A program made the translations under genes and the position numbers. Below are positions 10,419 through 19,368 of a stretch of DNA of 64,000 nucleotides, in pieces (within the stretch, counting starts at the first letter, position 1; each line of letters begins with the position of its first letter). The notes beneath the pieces were generated by a model. It had not been told where the DNA came from. It saw only the letters and a program-made list of their open reading frames with translations, and made no database searches. Source of the stretch: Nocardia rosealba (GTDB taxonomy: Bacteria; Actinomycetota; Actinomycetes; Mycobacteriales; Mycobacteriaceae); the NCBI RefSeq assembly GCF_020216065.1, contig NZ_JAIWNA010000004.1, positions 248,001 through 312,000 on the forward strand, written 5' to 3'.

Positions 10419-12385
10419 CTCGCCTGGTGATGCGCCGGGCTGTGCGCGGGCTGGAACTGTCCGGCCTGGCGTGAGTCCTCGGCCCGGATCACGTGGGTCA
10501 CCGCGTTGATGAGCGCCAGGTGGGTGAACGCCTGCGGGTAGTTGCCCAGGTGCCTGCCCGTGCGCGGGTCGATCTCCTCGGCGTAGAGCCGGAGCGGACT
10601 GGCCAAGCCGAGCAGCCGTTCGCACAGGTGGGTGGCGCGTTCGAGCTCACCGATCTCCACCAGCGCCGACACCAGCCAGAACGAGCAGATCGTGAAAGTG
10701 CCCTCCTCGCCGGACAATCCGTCGTCGGTGGTATCGGTGTCGTAGCGCAGGACCAGCCCGGACACGGTGAGCCGGTCGGCGATGGCGAGCACCGTGGCCC
10801 GCACTCGCGGGTCGTCGGCGGGCAGGAACCGGGTGAGCACGATCAGCAGCAGGGAGGCGTCGAGAGTGGTGCCGCCATAGGTCTGGGTGAACACCCCGTC
10901 GGCATCGACACCGTTGGCCAGGACGTCCTCGCGGATCTCCTCGGCGATCTCGAACCAGCGCGTCGCATGGGTGTGCTTGCCGTGCAGCTGCGCCAGCCGG
11001 GCGCCACGGTCGAGCGCCACCCAGCACATCACTTTCGACGCGGTGAAATGCTGCGGTTCGCCGCGAACCTCCCAGATGCCGCGATCGGGTTCACGCCAGT
11101 GGTTGATCGCCGCGTTCACCGTGCGTTCGAGCATGGGCCACAACGAGTCCGGCACCTGCTGGCGCGATTTCATGTGCAGGTACACCGCGTCGAGCATGGT
11201 GCCCCAGATGTCGTGCTGGTCCTGGTCGTAGGCGGCGTTGCCGATACGGACCGGCTGGGAGTAGTCGTAACCCGACAGCTCGGGCAACGTTTCCTCGGTG
11301 AGGTGGCGTTCGCCGCCGATACCGTAGAGCACCTGCAGCGGGACGGCGTCGCCGTTGTCGCCGGTGGTCACGTCGTTGAGGAAGTTGAAGAAGTCGTCGG
11401 CCTCGTGGTCGAGACCGAGGGTGTACAAGCCCCACAGCGCGAAACTCGAGTCCCGCACCCAGGTGTAGCGGTAGTCCCAATTGCGTTCGCCACCAGGTGT
11501 TTCCGGCAGCGACGTGGTCGGCGCGGCGAGCAGGGCGCCGGTGGGGGCGTAGGTGAGGCCCTTGAGGGTCAGTGCGCTGCGCTGCAGATAGTTGCGCCAC
11601 GGGTGGTCGGGGAAATCGCCGAGGGTGATCCAGCGCCGCCAGCATTCGGCCGTGGTCCACATCTTGTCGGCCGCCTCGTCGAAGGTGGCTGGCGCGGGCA
11701 GTTCCGACCAGGTGAGCGCGACGAATCTGTTGTCGCCCTCGCTGAGCCTGGTCCGCGCCCGCGCCTCGCGGCCCTCCAACCCGAGCCGCAGATCGGTGGT
11801 GAGTGTCAGGCTCGGGCAGGTGTCGTCGGCGGCGCACGACGCGGTGGCCTGCTCGTACACCTTGCCGGTGTACTCCCAGCGCGCACCGTCGCGGTGGTAG
11901 TCGAACGACGGCTCGCAGCTCATCTCCAGTTCCACCGTGCCGCTCACACACTTCACCGTCCGCAGCAGGATGTGCTCGGCGTCCCAGTCCATCGGGGTGC
12001 GGCGGAAGCTGCGCGAACGCGAGGTGGTGTTGTGCCAGGGGCCGAGGACCAGCGCGTCGCGCACGATCATCCAGCCGGTCTCGGTCTGCCAGGTCGTCTC
12101 CAGGATCATCCCGCCCGGCAGATAACGCCGCGCGGCGGGCACGTGCACGCCGTACGGGCCGATCCGGAAATGGCCGGCGGCACGATCGAGGACCGCGCCG
12201 AACACGCTCGGCGAGTCCGGCCGCGGCACACACATCCACTCCACCGAGCCGCTGCTGGCGATCAGGCAGTTGGTCTCACAGTCGGACAGAAAGGCGTAGT
12301 CGTCGATCGGTGGGAAGGCGCCTCGTCGACCACTCGAGAGCACCGGCGTCAGAATCGGCAGGCTGTCTTCGTGAGAAGAGGGCAT
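10412..12385 (-). CDS. Glycoside hydrolase family 15 enzyme, trehalase-type
   Basis: A 657-aa (alpha/alpha)6-barrel protein. The N-terminal GH15 sandwich domain begins PPIDDYAFLSDCETNCLI. The catalytic domain includes RNWDYRYTWVRDSSFALW, GIWEVRGEPQHFTASKVMCW with a likely catalytic acid Glu, and GLSGEEGTFTICSFWLVSAL with the second Glu. M. tuberculosis carries a homologue near lepA (Rv2402) shown to act on trehalose in related species. A cytoplasmic trehalase or glucoamylase-like role is therefore likely. No signal peptide is seen. The stop overlaps the convergent GTPase stop by seven bases. Confidence 0.9.
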   Translation of the reverse strand: MPSSHEDSLPILTPVLSSGRRGAFPPIDDYAFLSDCETNCLIASSGSVEWMCVPRPDSPSVFGAVLDRAAGHFRIGPYGVHVPAARRYLPGGMILETTWQTETGWMIVRDALVLGPWHNTTSRSRSFRRTPMDWDAEHILLRTVKCVSGTVELEMSCEPSFDYHRDGARWEYTGKVYEQATASCAADDTCPSLTLTTDLRLGLEGREARARTRLSEGDNRFVALTWSELPAPATFDEAADKMWTTAECWRRWITLGDFPDHPWRNYLQRSALTLKGLTYAPTGALLAAPTTSLPETPGGERNWDYRYTWVRDSSFALWGLYTLGLDHEADDFFNFLNDVTTGDNGDAVPLQVLYGIGGERHLTEETLPELSGYDYSQPVRIGNAAYDQDQHDIWGTMLDAVYLHMKSRQQVPDSLWPMLERTVNAAINHWREPDRGIWEVRGEPQHFTASKVMCWVALDRGARLAQLHGKHTHATRWFEIAEEIREDVLANGVDADGVFTQTYGGTTLDASLLLIVLTRFLPADDPRVRATVLAIADRLTVSGLVLRYDTDTTDDGLSGEEGTFTICSFWLVSALVEIGELERATHLCERLLGLASPLRLYAEEIDPRTGRHLGNYPQAFTHLALINAVTHVIRAEDSRQAGQFQPAHSPAHHQASQ

Positions 12386-12468
12386 ACCCCATGATCTGTG
12401 CGATGTCGGCCCGCGTCCACCGCACCGGATAAACCGCCCGGTCGTGAGGGGTGTTCACGACGACCGAC

Positions 12469-12474
12469 TAGGGT
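12469..12474 (+). promoter_or_regulatory. -10 element of a leaderless transcript
   Basis: TAGGGT ends seven bases before the GTG at 12482. This is the spacing at which transcription would begin at or next to the start codon. No Shine-Dalgarno sequence lies between. Confidence 0.5.
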
Positions 12475-12481
12475 GGTCGTC

Positions 12482-12721
12482 GTGCAACGGATCGCAGGAT
12501 GGTGGGACGGCTTCGAACTGTGGGTGGCCGGGCTGCCGTTCATTCCCCAATTCCTCGTCGTCCTGGTCGGCATGGTCCCGATCAGCTTCGCCATCGCCTA
12601 CGGCCTCGACCGCGCCCTGCGTGCGATCTTCCGTGCGCTCGGCCGCGACGACCGTCCCGAGCTCGCGCCTGTCCCGGCGCCCGCTCCGGCGCGCCCGACG
12701 GTCGGCAGCGGGGCCCGCTGA
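12482..12721 (+). CDS. Small membrane protein
   Basis: A 79-aa protein beginning QRIAGWWDGFELWVAG. One strong TM helix (FIPQFLVVLVGMVPISFAIAYGL, about residues 20-42) is followed by a basic amphipathic stretch and a Pro/Ala-rich tail. The GTG at 12482 lies just after a -10-like TAGGGT and fits a leaderless start. Function is unknown. It is followed by an even smaller TM ORF whose start overlaps its stop, so the two are probably translationally coupled. Confidence 0.65.
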   Translation: MQRIAGWWDGFELWVAGLPFIPQFLVVLVGMVPISFAIAYGLDRALRAIFRALGRDDRPELAPVPAPAPARPTVGSGAR

Positions 12722-12798
12722 TGCCACGTTCGCGCGTTCAGCTCGCCCTCGTCGCCCTGCTCGTCCTGGTCGTCATCGCCTGGTTCTTCACCAGGTGA
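12721..12798 (+). CDS. 25-residue single-TM microprotein
   Basis: An ATG at 12721 shares one base with the preceding TGA stop and opens 25 codons: a short basic start (MPRSR) and one hydrophobic helix to the end (QLALVALLVLVVIAWFF), then a TGA. The composition is that of a membrane-inserted microprotein and the stop-start overlap suggests coupling to the upstream gene. Function is unknown. Confidence 0.5.
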   Translation: MPRSRVQLALVALLVLVVIAWFFTR

Positions 12799-12834
12799 CC
12801 GGCGCGCGCGAATAGCCCACACCGGTCGTCCGGA

Positions 12835-13884
12835 TCAGTTCTTTCGCCAGTCGTCGAAACGTTTGCCCAGGTCGGCGACGGTACGGCCGACTTCCTGGCC
12901 GACGGTGTTCACCGCCGATCCCACATCGCGCCCCAGATCGCGCACGGTGCGCACCAGCATGTCCTCGGACTGGTCGAACGACTCGCGATAGTGGCGGGCC
13001 GCCTCCTTCACCTCGTCGCTGATGCGCGCGTTGCGATCCTGCTCGCGTCGGGGATAAGTGCCCGAGAGCACCCGGTCGTATTCGCCGGACTGGATCCAGC
13101 GGCGCAGTTCGGCCGCGCGCAGCACCGAGAACGGATGCGACTGCAACTCCAGGTTGAGCAGCTTGAGCACCCCGTCGCGCAGGTCGCCCGAACGCAGGTA
13201 GTCGTCGGCTTGGTCGAGGAAGGCGCCGTGGTTCATCTCCTTCAGCCAGGCGCCACCCGCCGTCTTCATGTGCACACGCACCGAGGCGTCCACGTCCTGA
13301 CAGCACAGCAGCCCCGCGCGGTCGCCGGACAGTTCGGACTTGCGGCTCCACTCCATCAGCGCCGCGACGATCGCGCGCAGCGCCCAGCCACCCACCGGCA
13401 TCCAGCCCACCGAGGCCGACAACCGCATCAAATGCATCAGCATCGTGCGGTACACGGCGTGCCCGGACAGCGCGTGCCCGAGTTCGTGCCCGATGACGAA
13501 CCGCAGCTCCTCGGTGTCCATCAGCTCGAGCAGGCCGGTGGTGAGCACGATGAACGGCTTGTCCATCCCGATGGTGAAGGCGTTCACCGACGGGTCCTGC
13601 AGCACGAACATCTCCGGCGTGGCCTGCGCGTCGAGCACGCCCACACAGTCGGCGCGCAACTGGTGCAGGGTGCGGAACTGGCGATCGTCGACCCGCACCG
13701 CGGTGGCCAGGTAGAGCAACCGGTGCTGACGTTCCCGCAGCAGACTCGACAGCGCGCGCAGCACGGTGTCGAACCCGCTCAGCGACCGCAGTGTCACCAG
13801 CGCGGTGCGGTCGGCCGGGTGCTCCCAGGTGCGCGTGCTGATCTCCGGAAAACTGGTCCGTACCCGGTCAGGAGCCATGGTCAT
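12835..13884 (-). CDS. M48-family zinc metallopeptidase
   Basis: A 349-aa protein with the zinc-protease motif HELGH at residues 133-137. The third ligand region ELSGDRAGLL matches the usual E-x3-D of M48 enzymes. Hydrophobic stretches between these motifs could associate with the membrane, but no N-terminal TM or signal is present. The C-terminal 60 residues are charged, with a heptad-like pattern. It resembles HtpX/Ste24-type peptidases, which take part in membrane protein quality control, but the substrate is not known. It is divergent from the sulfate transporter block. Confidence 0.88.
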   Translation of the reverse strand: MTMAPDRVRTSFPEISTRTWEHPADRTALVTLRSLSGFDTVLRALSSLLRERQHRLLYLATAVRVDDRQFRTLHQLRADCVGVLDAQATPEMFVLQDPSVNAFTIGMDKPFIVLTTGLLELMDTEELRFVIGHELGHALSGHAVYRTMLMHLMRLSASVGWMPVGGWALRAIVAALMEWSRKSELSGDRAGLLCCQDVDASVRVHMKTAGGAWLKEMNHGAFLDQADDYLRSGDLRDGVLKLLNLELQSHPFSVLRAAELRRWIQSGEYDRVLSGTYPRREQDRNARISDEVKEAARHYRESFDQSEDMLVRTVRDLGRDVGSAVNTVGQEVGRTVADLGKRFDDWRKN

Positions 13885-13945
13885 GGCTGAAATCCCCCCT
13901 CGTTGTTGAACTCTCGTCGATTCGAACCATCATGCACAAATCTGC

Positions 13946-13951
13946 TACAGT
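13946..13951 (+). promoter_or_regulatory. -10 element for the leader ORF and sulfate transport operon
   Basis: TACAGT occupies exactly -12 to -7 relative to the GTG at 13958, matching TANNNT. Transcription would start on the G of the start codon, giving a leaderless mRNA. Confidence 0.6.
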
Positions 13952-13957
13952 TCGCCT

Positions 13958-14047
13958 GTGTCATCGAGTGTCGCTCCGCAGATCCGCCATGAACTGGCGT
14001 TGATCGCTGTCGGCAACCTCGCTGTCGCCGATATCCTCTGTCGTTGA
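13958..14047 (+). CDS. Leaderless Cys-ending leader peptide upstream of the sulfate transporter
   Basis: A GTG-started ORF of 29 codons, core IRHELALIAVG, ending VADILCR. It starts exactly where a TACAGT -10 element would place the transcription start. It lies 209 bases before subI. Mycobacteria have short leaderless ORFs with C-terminal Cys codons upstream of sulfur genes, including the sulfate-binding-protein operon, where ribosome stalling at Cys codons when cysteine is scarce raises downstream expression. Position, leaderless start and the terminal Cys agree with that class. Only one Cys codon is present, so attenuation strength is uncertain. Confidence 0.65.
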   Translation: MSSSVAPQIRHELALIAVGNLAVADILCR

Positions 14048-14256
14048 TCGGCCACCGGACACTCCTGCGCGTTTCCTCCCAGTAGACTGGCGCGCGCTTT
14101 CCTTTCGCAGGTGTCGTCCGTCACCCCGGGGGCCCGGAGCCCGAGTCGCGCCAACTGCCCGGCACTGTTCGCCCGGTAGGTCTACCGATCGACAAGCATC
14201 AACCCGCGCCAACGAAAACCGTTGTCCGGTCGGCTTTTTCCGAAAGGTTCACCCCG

Positions 14257-15306
14257 ATGTCTCGCATCACCCGATTCGGCTCGCGCCGTCGCGTCGCCGC
14301 TGTCGCCCTCACCGCTGTCGCCGCCGTCACCCTGTCGGCGTGCAGCGGCGGCGCCAGCGACTCCACCGGCGGTGACTCGGCCGCCGACGGCAGCGCGGGC
14401 ACCATCAACCTCTACGCCTACGCCGTGCCCAAGCCGGGCTTCGACAAGGTCGTGCCCGAGTTCAACAAGACCGAGGCGGGCAAGGGCGTCGCCATCCGCC
14501 CGTCCTACGGTGCCTCGGGTGACCAGTCGCGCAAGGTCAAGGACGGCGCCGAGGCCGACATCGTGAACTTCTCGGTCGAGCCCGACATCACCCGCCTGGT
14601 CGACGCGGGTCTGGTCGAGTCGAACTGGAACGCCGACGCGAGCAAGGGCATCCCGTTCGGCTCGGTGGTGACCCTGGTGGTGCGCAAGGGCAACCCCAAG
14701 GGCATCAAGGACTGGGACGACCTGGTGAAGCCGGGCGTCGAGGTGGTCACCCCCAACCCGTTCAGCTCCGGTTCGGCCAAGTGGAACCTGCTCGCGCCGT
14801 ACGCTGCCAAGAGCGACGGCGGCAAGAACCCACAGGCGGGCCTGGACTACCTGACGCAGCTGATCTCGCCTGAACACGTGAAGGTGCAGCCCAAGTCGGG
14901 CCGCGAAGCCACCGAGACCTTCCTGCAGGGCACCGGTGACGTGCTGCTGAGCTACGAGAACGAGGCCATCTTCTCCGAGCGCAACGGCGACCCGATCGAG
15001 CACGTCAACCCGCCGGTCACCTTCAAGATCGAGAACCCGGTCGCGGTGCTCAAGAACGCCAAGAACCAGGCCAAGGCGCTGGCTTTCCGTGACTTCCTGT
15101 TCACCCCGGCCGGTCAGAAGGCCTGGGCCGAGGCAGGCTTCCGCCCGGTCGACCCGAAGGTCGCCGCCGAGTTCGCCGACGACTTCCCGCAGCCGGCCAA
15201 GCTCTGGACCATCGACGACCTCGGCGGCTGGAAGACGGTCGACAAGGAGCTGTTCGCCCAGGGCACCGGCAAGGTCGCGGTCATCTACGACCAGGCCACC
15301 AAGTAG
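14257..15306 (+). CDS. subI: Sulfate/thiosulfate-binding lipoprotein of the ABC transporter
   Basis: The extracytoplasmic solute receptor for sulfate, 349 aa. A basic N-terminus and hydrophobic stretch end in the lipobox LSAC, with Cys29 as the lipidated residue. The mature part is a type II periplasmic-binding fold with motifs typical of sulfate receptors: VVTPNPFSSGSAKWNLLAPY and LLSYENEAIFSERNGD. It is the first structural gene before cysT, cysW and cysA, as in M. tuberculosis Rv2400c-Rv2397c. A 29-codon Cys leader ORF lies in its 5' region. Confidence 0.95.
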   Translation: MSRITRFGSRRRVAAVALTAVAAVTLSACSGGASDSTGGDSAADGSAGTINLYAYAVPKPGFDKVVPEFNKTEAGKGVAIRPSYGASGDQSRKVKDGAEADIVNFSVEPDITRLVDAGLVESNWNADASKGIPFGSVVTLVVRKGNPKGIKDWDDLVKPGVEVVTPNPFSSGSAKWNLLAPYAAKSDGGKNPQAGLDYLTQLISPEHVKVQPKSGREATETFLQGTGDVLLSYENEAIFSERNGDPIEHVNPPVTFKIENPVAVLKNAKNQAKALAFRDFLFTPAGQKAWAEAGFRPVDPKVAAEFADDFPQPAKLWTIDDLGGWKTVDKELFAQGTGKVAVIYDQATK

Positions 15307-15341
15307 GCCGTGACCCAGCGCACACGCGATACTGGACAACT

Positions 15342-16241
15342 GTGACTGACAGCAGTGGGCACGCCGGGACTGGGGCAACCCCCGATCCCGGCGGTGCCAC
15401 GAAACCCGAAAAACGCCCGGCAGTCCGCCGCTTGCCGTGGCTGCGCGTGACCGGTTCGGTCGGCCCGGTCGGCATCGGTGTGGCTGTGCTGTGGCTCAGC
15501 GTCATCGTGCTGCTGCCGCTCGCGGCGCTCACGGTCAGCTCGTTCGAGGACGGCTGGGGCGGATTCTGGGACGCGGTCACCGCGCCCGCCGCGCTCGACT
15601 CGCTGAAGGTGACCATCGGCGTCTCGGTGATCGTCGCCGTCATCAACGTGCTGATGGGCACCCTCATCGCCTGGGTGCTCGTACGCGACGAATTCCCCGG
15701 CAAGGGGATCGTCAACGCGCTGATCGATCTGCCGTTCGCGCTGCCCACGATCGTCGCCTCGATCGTGCTGCTCTCGCTCTACGGCCCGAACAGCCCGATC
15801 GACATCCATCTCAACGCCTCCCAGCCGGGCCTCGTGGTCGCGCTCGCCTTCGTGACGCTGCCGTTCGTGGTGCGTTCGGTGCAGCCGGTGCTCATCGAGG
15901 TCGACAAGGAGGTCGAGCAGGCGGCGCTGTCGCTCGGCGCGAGCAACTGGATCACCTTCCGGCGGATCGTGCTGCCCACCCTCGCACCCGCGATCATCTC
16001 CGGTGGCGGCCTCGCCTTCGCCAGGGCGATCGGCGAGTACGGGTCGGTGGTGCTGATCGGTGGCAACATCCCGCGCGAGACCCAGATGACCTCGCAGTAC
16101 ATCCAGCAGCAGATCGAAGTCGACCGGCCGATCAACGCGGCCGCGGTGTCGGTGGCGCTGCTGGTGATCTCGTTCGTCAGCCTGCTCGTGCTGCGGCTGC
16201 TGGCCGAACGGTCCGCGCGCAAGGAAGAGGCGGCCCGATGA
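15342..16241 (+). CDS. cysT: Sulfate ABC transporter permease CysT
   Basis: An inner-membrane permease of 299 aa starting at GTG 15342, 35 bases after subI. A Gly/Pro-rich cytoplasmic N-terminus precedes about six TM helices. The EAA loop that contacts the ATPase is visible as EQAALSLGASNWITFRRIVLP near residues 190-210. It pairs with CysW to form the channel. Its stop overlaps the cysW start in an ATGA arrangement. Confidence 0.94.
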   Translation: MTDSSGHAGTGATPDPGGATKPEKRPAVRRLPWLRVTGSVGPVGIGVAVLWLSVIVLLPLAALTVSSFEDGWGGFWDAVTAPAALDSLKVTIGVSVIVAVINVLMGTLIAWVLVRDEFPGKGIVNALIDLPFALPTIVASIVLLSLYGPNSPIDIHLNASQPGLVVALAFVTLPFVVRSVQPVLIEVDKEVEQAALSLGASNWITFRRIVLPTLAPAIISGGGLAFARAIGEYGSVVLIGGNIPRETQMTSQYIQQQIEVDRPINAAAVSVALLVISFVSLLVLRLLAERSARKEEAAR

Positions 16242-17044
16242 GACTGTCCGCGTTCACCCGGCTGTCGTTGCGTACCGTCGCGCTCGGCTACCTGGCCGTG
16301 CTGCTGGTGCTGCCGCTGGTCATCATCCTGTGGCGCACGTTCGAACGGGGGATCGGGGCGTTCCTCGAGTCGATCACCACGCCGGCCGCGCAGTCGGCGT
16401 TCCAGCTGTCGATGATCATCGTCGCCATCGTCGTTCCGCTGAACGTGGTGTTCGGTGTGGTCACCGCGCTGGCGCTGGTGCGCAGCAAGTTCCCCGGGCG
16501 CAGCCTGGTGCAGGGCATCGTCGACCTGCCGTTCGCGGTGTCGCCGGTGGTCGTCGGTGTTTCGCTGATCCTGCTCTGGGGTGCCGGTGGCTGGTTCGGC
16601 GGGCTGGAGACGCTCGGTTTCAAGGTCATCTTCAGCCTGCCCGGCATGGTCATCGCCACCATCTTCGTCACGCTGCCGTTCGTGGTGCGTGAGGTGGAGC
16701 CGGTGCTGCACGAGATCGGCGACGATCAAGAACAGGCGGCCGCCACGCTCGGCGCGTCGCGCTGGCAGACGTTCTGGCGCATCACGCTGCCCGCCATCCG
16801 CTGGGGTCTGACCTACGGTGTCGTGCTCACCGTCGCCCGCGCGCTCGGCGAGTTCGGTGCGGTCATCATGGTCTCCACCGCGCTGCCCGGCGAATCCCAG
16901 ACGCTGACCCTGCTGGTGCACGGCCGCTACATCAACGACCACAACACCTTCGGCGCCTACAGCGCGGCCACCCTCCTGATGGGCATGGCGCTGGTCGTAC
17001 TCCTCCTGATGACTCTTCTCGAACGCAAGCGGGGCACCGAATGA
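16238..17044 (+). CDS. cysW: Sulfate ABC transporter permease CysW
   Basis: The second permease subunit, 268 aa from ATG 16238, inside the cysT stop (ATGA). It has six predicted TM helices and an EAA loop, EQAAATLGASRWQTFWRITLP. The strand also carries an open upstream extension in this frame, but that is a shadow of cysT. The stop overlaps the cysA start, again ATGA, so the three cytoplasmic/membrane subunits are translationally coupled. Confidence 0.94.
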   Translation: MRLSAFTRLSLRTVALGYLAVLLVLPLVIILWRTFERGIGAFLESITTPAAQSAFQLSMIIVAIVVPLNVVFGVVTALALVRSKFPGRSLVQGIVDLPFAVSPVVVGVSLILLWGAGGWFGGLETLGFKVIFSLPGMVIATIFVTLPFVVREVEPVLHEIGDDQEQAAATLGASRWQTFWRITLPAIRWGLTYGVVLTVARALGEFGAVIMVSTALPGESQTLTLLVHGRYINDHNTFGAYSAATLLMGMALVVLLLMTLLERKRGTE

Positions 17045-18036
17045 TCACCGTGACCAACGCGCGCAAGAACTACGGTTCCTTCGCCGCTCTCGACGACGTC
17101 AGCATCGACATCCCCTCCGGCGAGCTGACCGCCCTGCTCGGCCCGTCCGGTTCGGGCAAGTCCACCCTGCTGCGTTCGATCGCCGGCCTGGAGAATCTGG
17201 ATTCGGGCGTCGTGGTGATCGCGGGCAACGACGTCACCCACGTGCCGCCGCAGAAGCGCGACATCGGCTTCGTGTTCCAGCACTACGCCGCGTTCAAGCA
17301 CATGACCGTGCGCGACAACGTCGCCTTCGGGCTGACCATCCGCAAGCGGCCCAAGAAGGAGATCGACAAGCGCGTCGACGAGCTGCTCGGCATCGTCGGC
17401 CTCGACGGTTTCCAGCACCGGTATCCGGCGCAGCTCTCGGGTGGTCAGCGTCAGCGCATGGCACTGGCCCGCGCGCTGGCCGTCGACCCGCAGGTGCTGT
17501 TGCTCGACGAGCCGTTCGGCGCGCTCGATGCCAAGGTGCGCACCGATCTGCGTCAGTGGCTGCGCAGGCTGCACGACGAGGTCCACGTGACCACCGTGCT
17601 GGTCACCCACGACCAGGAGGAAGCCCTGGACGTGGCCGACCGGATCGCGGTGATGAACAAGGGCCGCATCGAGCAGGTCGGTTCGCCCGAGGAGGTCTAC
17701 GACCGGCCCGCCAACGAGTTCGTGATGTCGTTCCTCGGCGCGGTCGCCCGGCTCAACGGTCACCTGGTCCGCCCGCACGACATCCGCATCGGGCGCGATC
17801 CGAGCATGGCGCTGGCCGAGCACGAGGGCACCGCCGAGTCGGCCGGGGTCACCCGGGCCACCGTGGAACGCATCGTCCGGCTGGGTTTCGAGGTTCGTCT
17901 CGAATTGCGCAATGCCGCGACCGGCGATCAGTTCGCCGCGCAGGTGACGCGCGGTGACGCGGCCGCCCTCCGGCTCAACGAGGGCGAGACCGTCTACGCC
18001 CGCGCCACCCGGATTCCGGACCTGCCGCACTCCTGA
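17041..18036 (+). CDS. cysA: Sulfate ABC transporter ATPase CysA
   Basis: The ATP-binding subunit, 331 aa, with Walker A GPSGSGKST, Q-loop VFQHYAAF, ABC signature LSGGQRQRMAL, Walker B LLLDEPFGALDA and switch His in THDQEEA. The C-terminal part after residue 240 is the regulatory TOBE-like domain of CysA/MalK ATPases. It powers sulfate or thiosulfate import with CysTW and SubI. It is the last gene of the operon and is followed by a strong terminator. Confidence 0.95.
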   Translation: MITVTNARKNYGSFAALDDVSIDIPSGELTALLGPSGSGKSTLLRSIAGLENLDSGVVVIAGNDVTHVPPQKRDIGFVFQHYAAFKHMTVRDNVAFGLTIRKRPKKEIDKRVDELLGIVGLDGFQHRYPAQLSGGQRQRMALARALAVDPQVLLLDEPFGALDAKVRTDLRQWLRRLHDEVHVTTVLVTHDQEEALDVADRIAVMNKGRIEQVGSPEEVYDRPANEFVMSFLGAVARLNGHLVRPHDIRIGRDPSMALAEHEGTAESAGVTRATVERIVRLGFEVRLELRNAATGDQFAAQVTRGDAAALRLNEGETVYARATRIPDLPHS

Positions 18037-18048
18037 ATCTCCAAGGCG

Positions 18049-18083
18049 AAGGCCCCGCGACAGTTGTCGCGGGGCCTTTGTTC
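18049..18083 (+). terminator. Terminator of the sulfate transport operon
   Basis: A perfect 14-bp stem (AAGGCCCCGCGACA and its complement) with a two-base GT centre at 18049-18078 runs into a short T-rich tail. It starts 13 bases after the cysA stop. Confidence 0.85.
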
Positions 18084-18183
18084 TTGCGTGGATCGCCGCA
18101 GGTAGTCGGTACCGCCGGTCCCGCGACACGCCCCTCCGCGAAGAATTTTCCCGATCTCACCGTGTGGGCTCACGGACTGTGCA

Positions 18184-18196
18184 TGACACGGTGTCA
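18184..18196. promoter_or_regulatory. Palindrome in the upstream region of the AurF-like gene
   Basis: TGACAC and GTGTCA flank a single G, a perfect 13-bp palindrome about 150 bases before the diiron protein. It may be a repressor site. The rest of 18084-18342 holds no ORF of note, only a probable promoter near 18300 and an AGGAGAGG ribosome site before 18343. Confidence 0.3.
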
Positions 18197-18342
18197 CAGG
18201 TAGGGGCGTTTTTACTGGTGAGTAGCTTGTCCAGCCGCCGCGTCGACGCGCGCGCCGGCCGGATTCCAGGGGTTCGCGGAGTTGACGTGACCACTCGTAG
18301 GTGTAACTATTGGAAACAGTAAACGTCCCTTGAGGAGAGGCA

Positions 18343-19356
18343 GTGACGACGATGTCTGCGCCCACCAACCCTGACGTCGATCCTGTAGTCGCGGAGGCTC
18401 AGGCGTACGCCGAGAAGTTGCTGATGCTGTCCGAGGCTTCGGTGAATCGCCACTTCGACCCGTTCGAGGACATCGACTGGGACAACCCCGAATTCGATCC
18501 GGACTACAAGCCGGAGCGCTGGGTGCTTGTCACCTCCGCCGACCCGATCGGTCGCCACCCCTGGTACCAGGCTCTGCCGCTGGACGAGAAGATCGCCATC
18601 GGCAAGGTTCGCCAGGCCAATGTCGCCAAGGTCGGCCTGCAGTTCGAGGCCATCCTGATCATCGGCATGATGCAGCACATCTTCAATCTGAAGAACAACG
18701 ATCCGGAATTCCGGTACTGCTCGCACGAGATGATCGAAGAGCACAACCACACCCTGATGTTCCAGGAGATGGTGAACCGCGTCGCCGACGTGCCGGGCAT
18801 GAACCCGCTCGTGCGTCAGCTGCGCCACCTGGCCGCCCCGGCCGGTGCGCTGTTCCCGAACTTCTTCTTCATGGCCGTGCTCGCCGGCGAAGAGCCGATC
18901 GACCACATCCAGAAGGACATCCTGCGCTCGGGTGACGACATCCACCCGATCATGCGCGGCGTGATGGCGATCCACGTGGCCGAGGAAGCTCGCCACATCT
19001 CCTTCGCCCACGAGTTCCTGAAGAAGAACGTGCCCGCGCAGCCCGCGGTCAACAAGTTCGTGCTGTCGATCGCCATGCCGATCGTCATGTTCGTGCTGGG
19101 CCGTGCCATCGCTACCCCGCCGAAGACCTTCTTCAAGCAGTTCGAGATGCCCAAGGCGGTCCGCAAGGAACTGTTCTACGGCTCCAAGGAGGCCAAGCAG
19201 GTCTTCGCGGACTACTTCATCGACGTGCGTGCCCTGGCCGAGGAGATCGGTCTGATGAACCCGGTCGCCAAGAAGGTCTGGAAGCTGCTCGGCATCGATG
19301 GTCCGTCGAGCCGCTACCGTTCCGAGCCCAAGCGCTCCGCGAAGCACGCCGCCTGA
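18343..19356 (+). CDS. AurF-type diiron oxygenase family protein
   Basis: A 337-aa soluble helical protein of the AurF (p-aminobenzoate N-oxygenase) superfamily. Metal-ligand motifs typical of the family are present: FEAIL, HEMIEEHNH, EEPIDH and HVAEEARHISFAHEF, supplying the Glu and His ligands of a carboxylate-bridged diiron centre. GTG 18343 follows AGGAGAGG; ATG 18352 is possible. The next gene, 12 bases on, is a ferredoxin-fused NADPH reductase that would be a fitting electron donor. M. tuberculosis has the same pair (Rv0885 and fprB). The substrate is unknown. Confidence 0.88.
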   Translation: MTTMSAPTNPDVDPVVAEAQAYAEKLLMLSEASVNRHFDPFEDIDWDNPEFDPDYKPERWVLVTSADPIGRHPWYQALPLDEKIAIGKVRQANVAKVGLQFEAILIIGMMQHIFNLKNNDPEFRYCSHEMIEEHNHTLMFQEMVNRVADVPGMNPLVRQLRHLAAPAGALFPNFFFMAVLAGEEPIDHIQKDILRSGDDIHPIMRGVMAIHVAEEARHISFAHEFLKKNVPAQPAVNKFVLSIAMPIVMFVLGRAIATPPKTFFKQFEMPKAVRKELFYGSKEAKQVFADYFIDVRALAEEIGLMNPVAKKVWKLLGIDGPSSRYRSEPKRSAKHAA

Positions 19357-19368
19357 GACGATAAATAG

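Noticed and set aside
15437..16237. N-terminal extension of CysW (535-codon frame)
   Set aside because: The upstream part is an out-of-frame shadow of cysT; the ATG at 16238 in the ATGA overlap begins the conserved protein.
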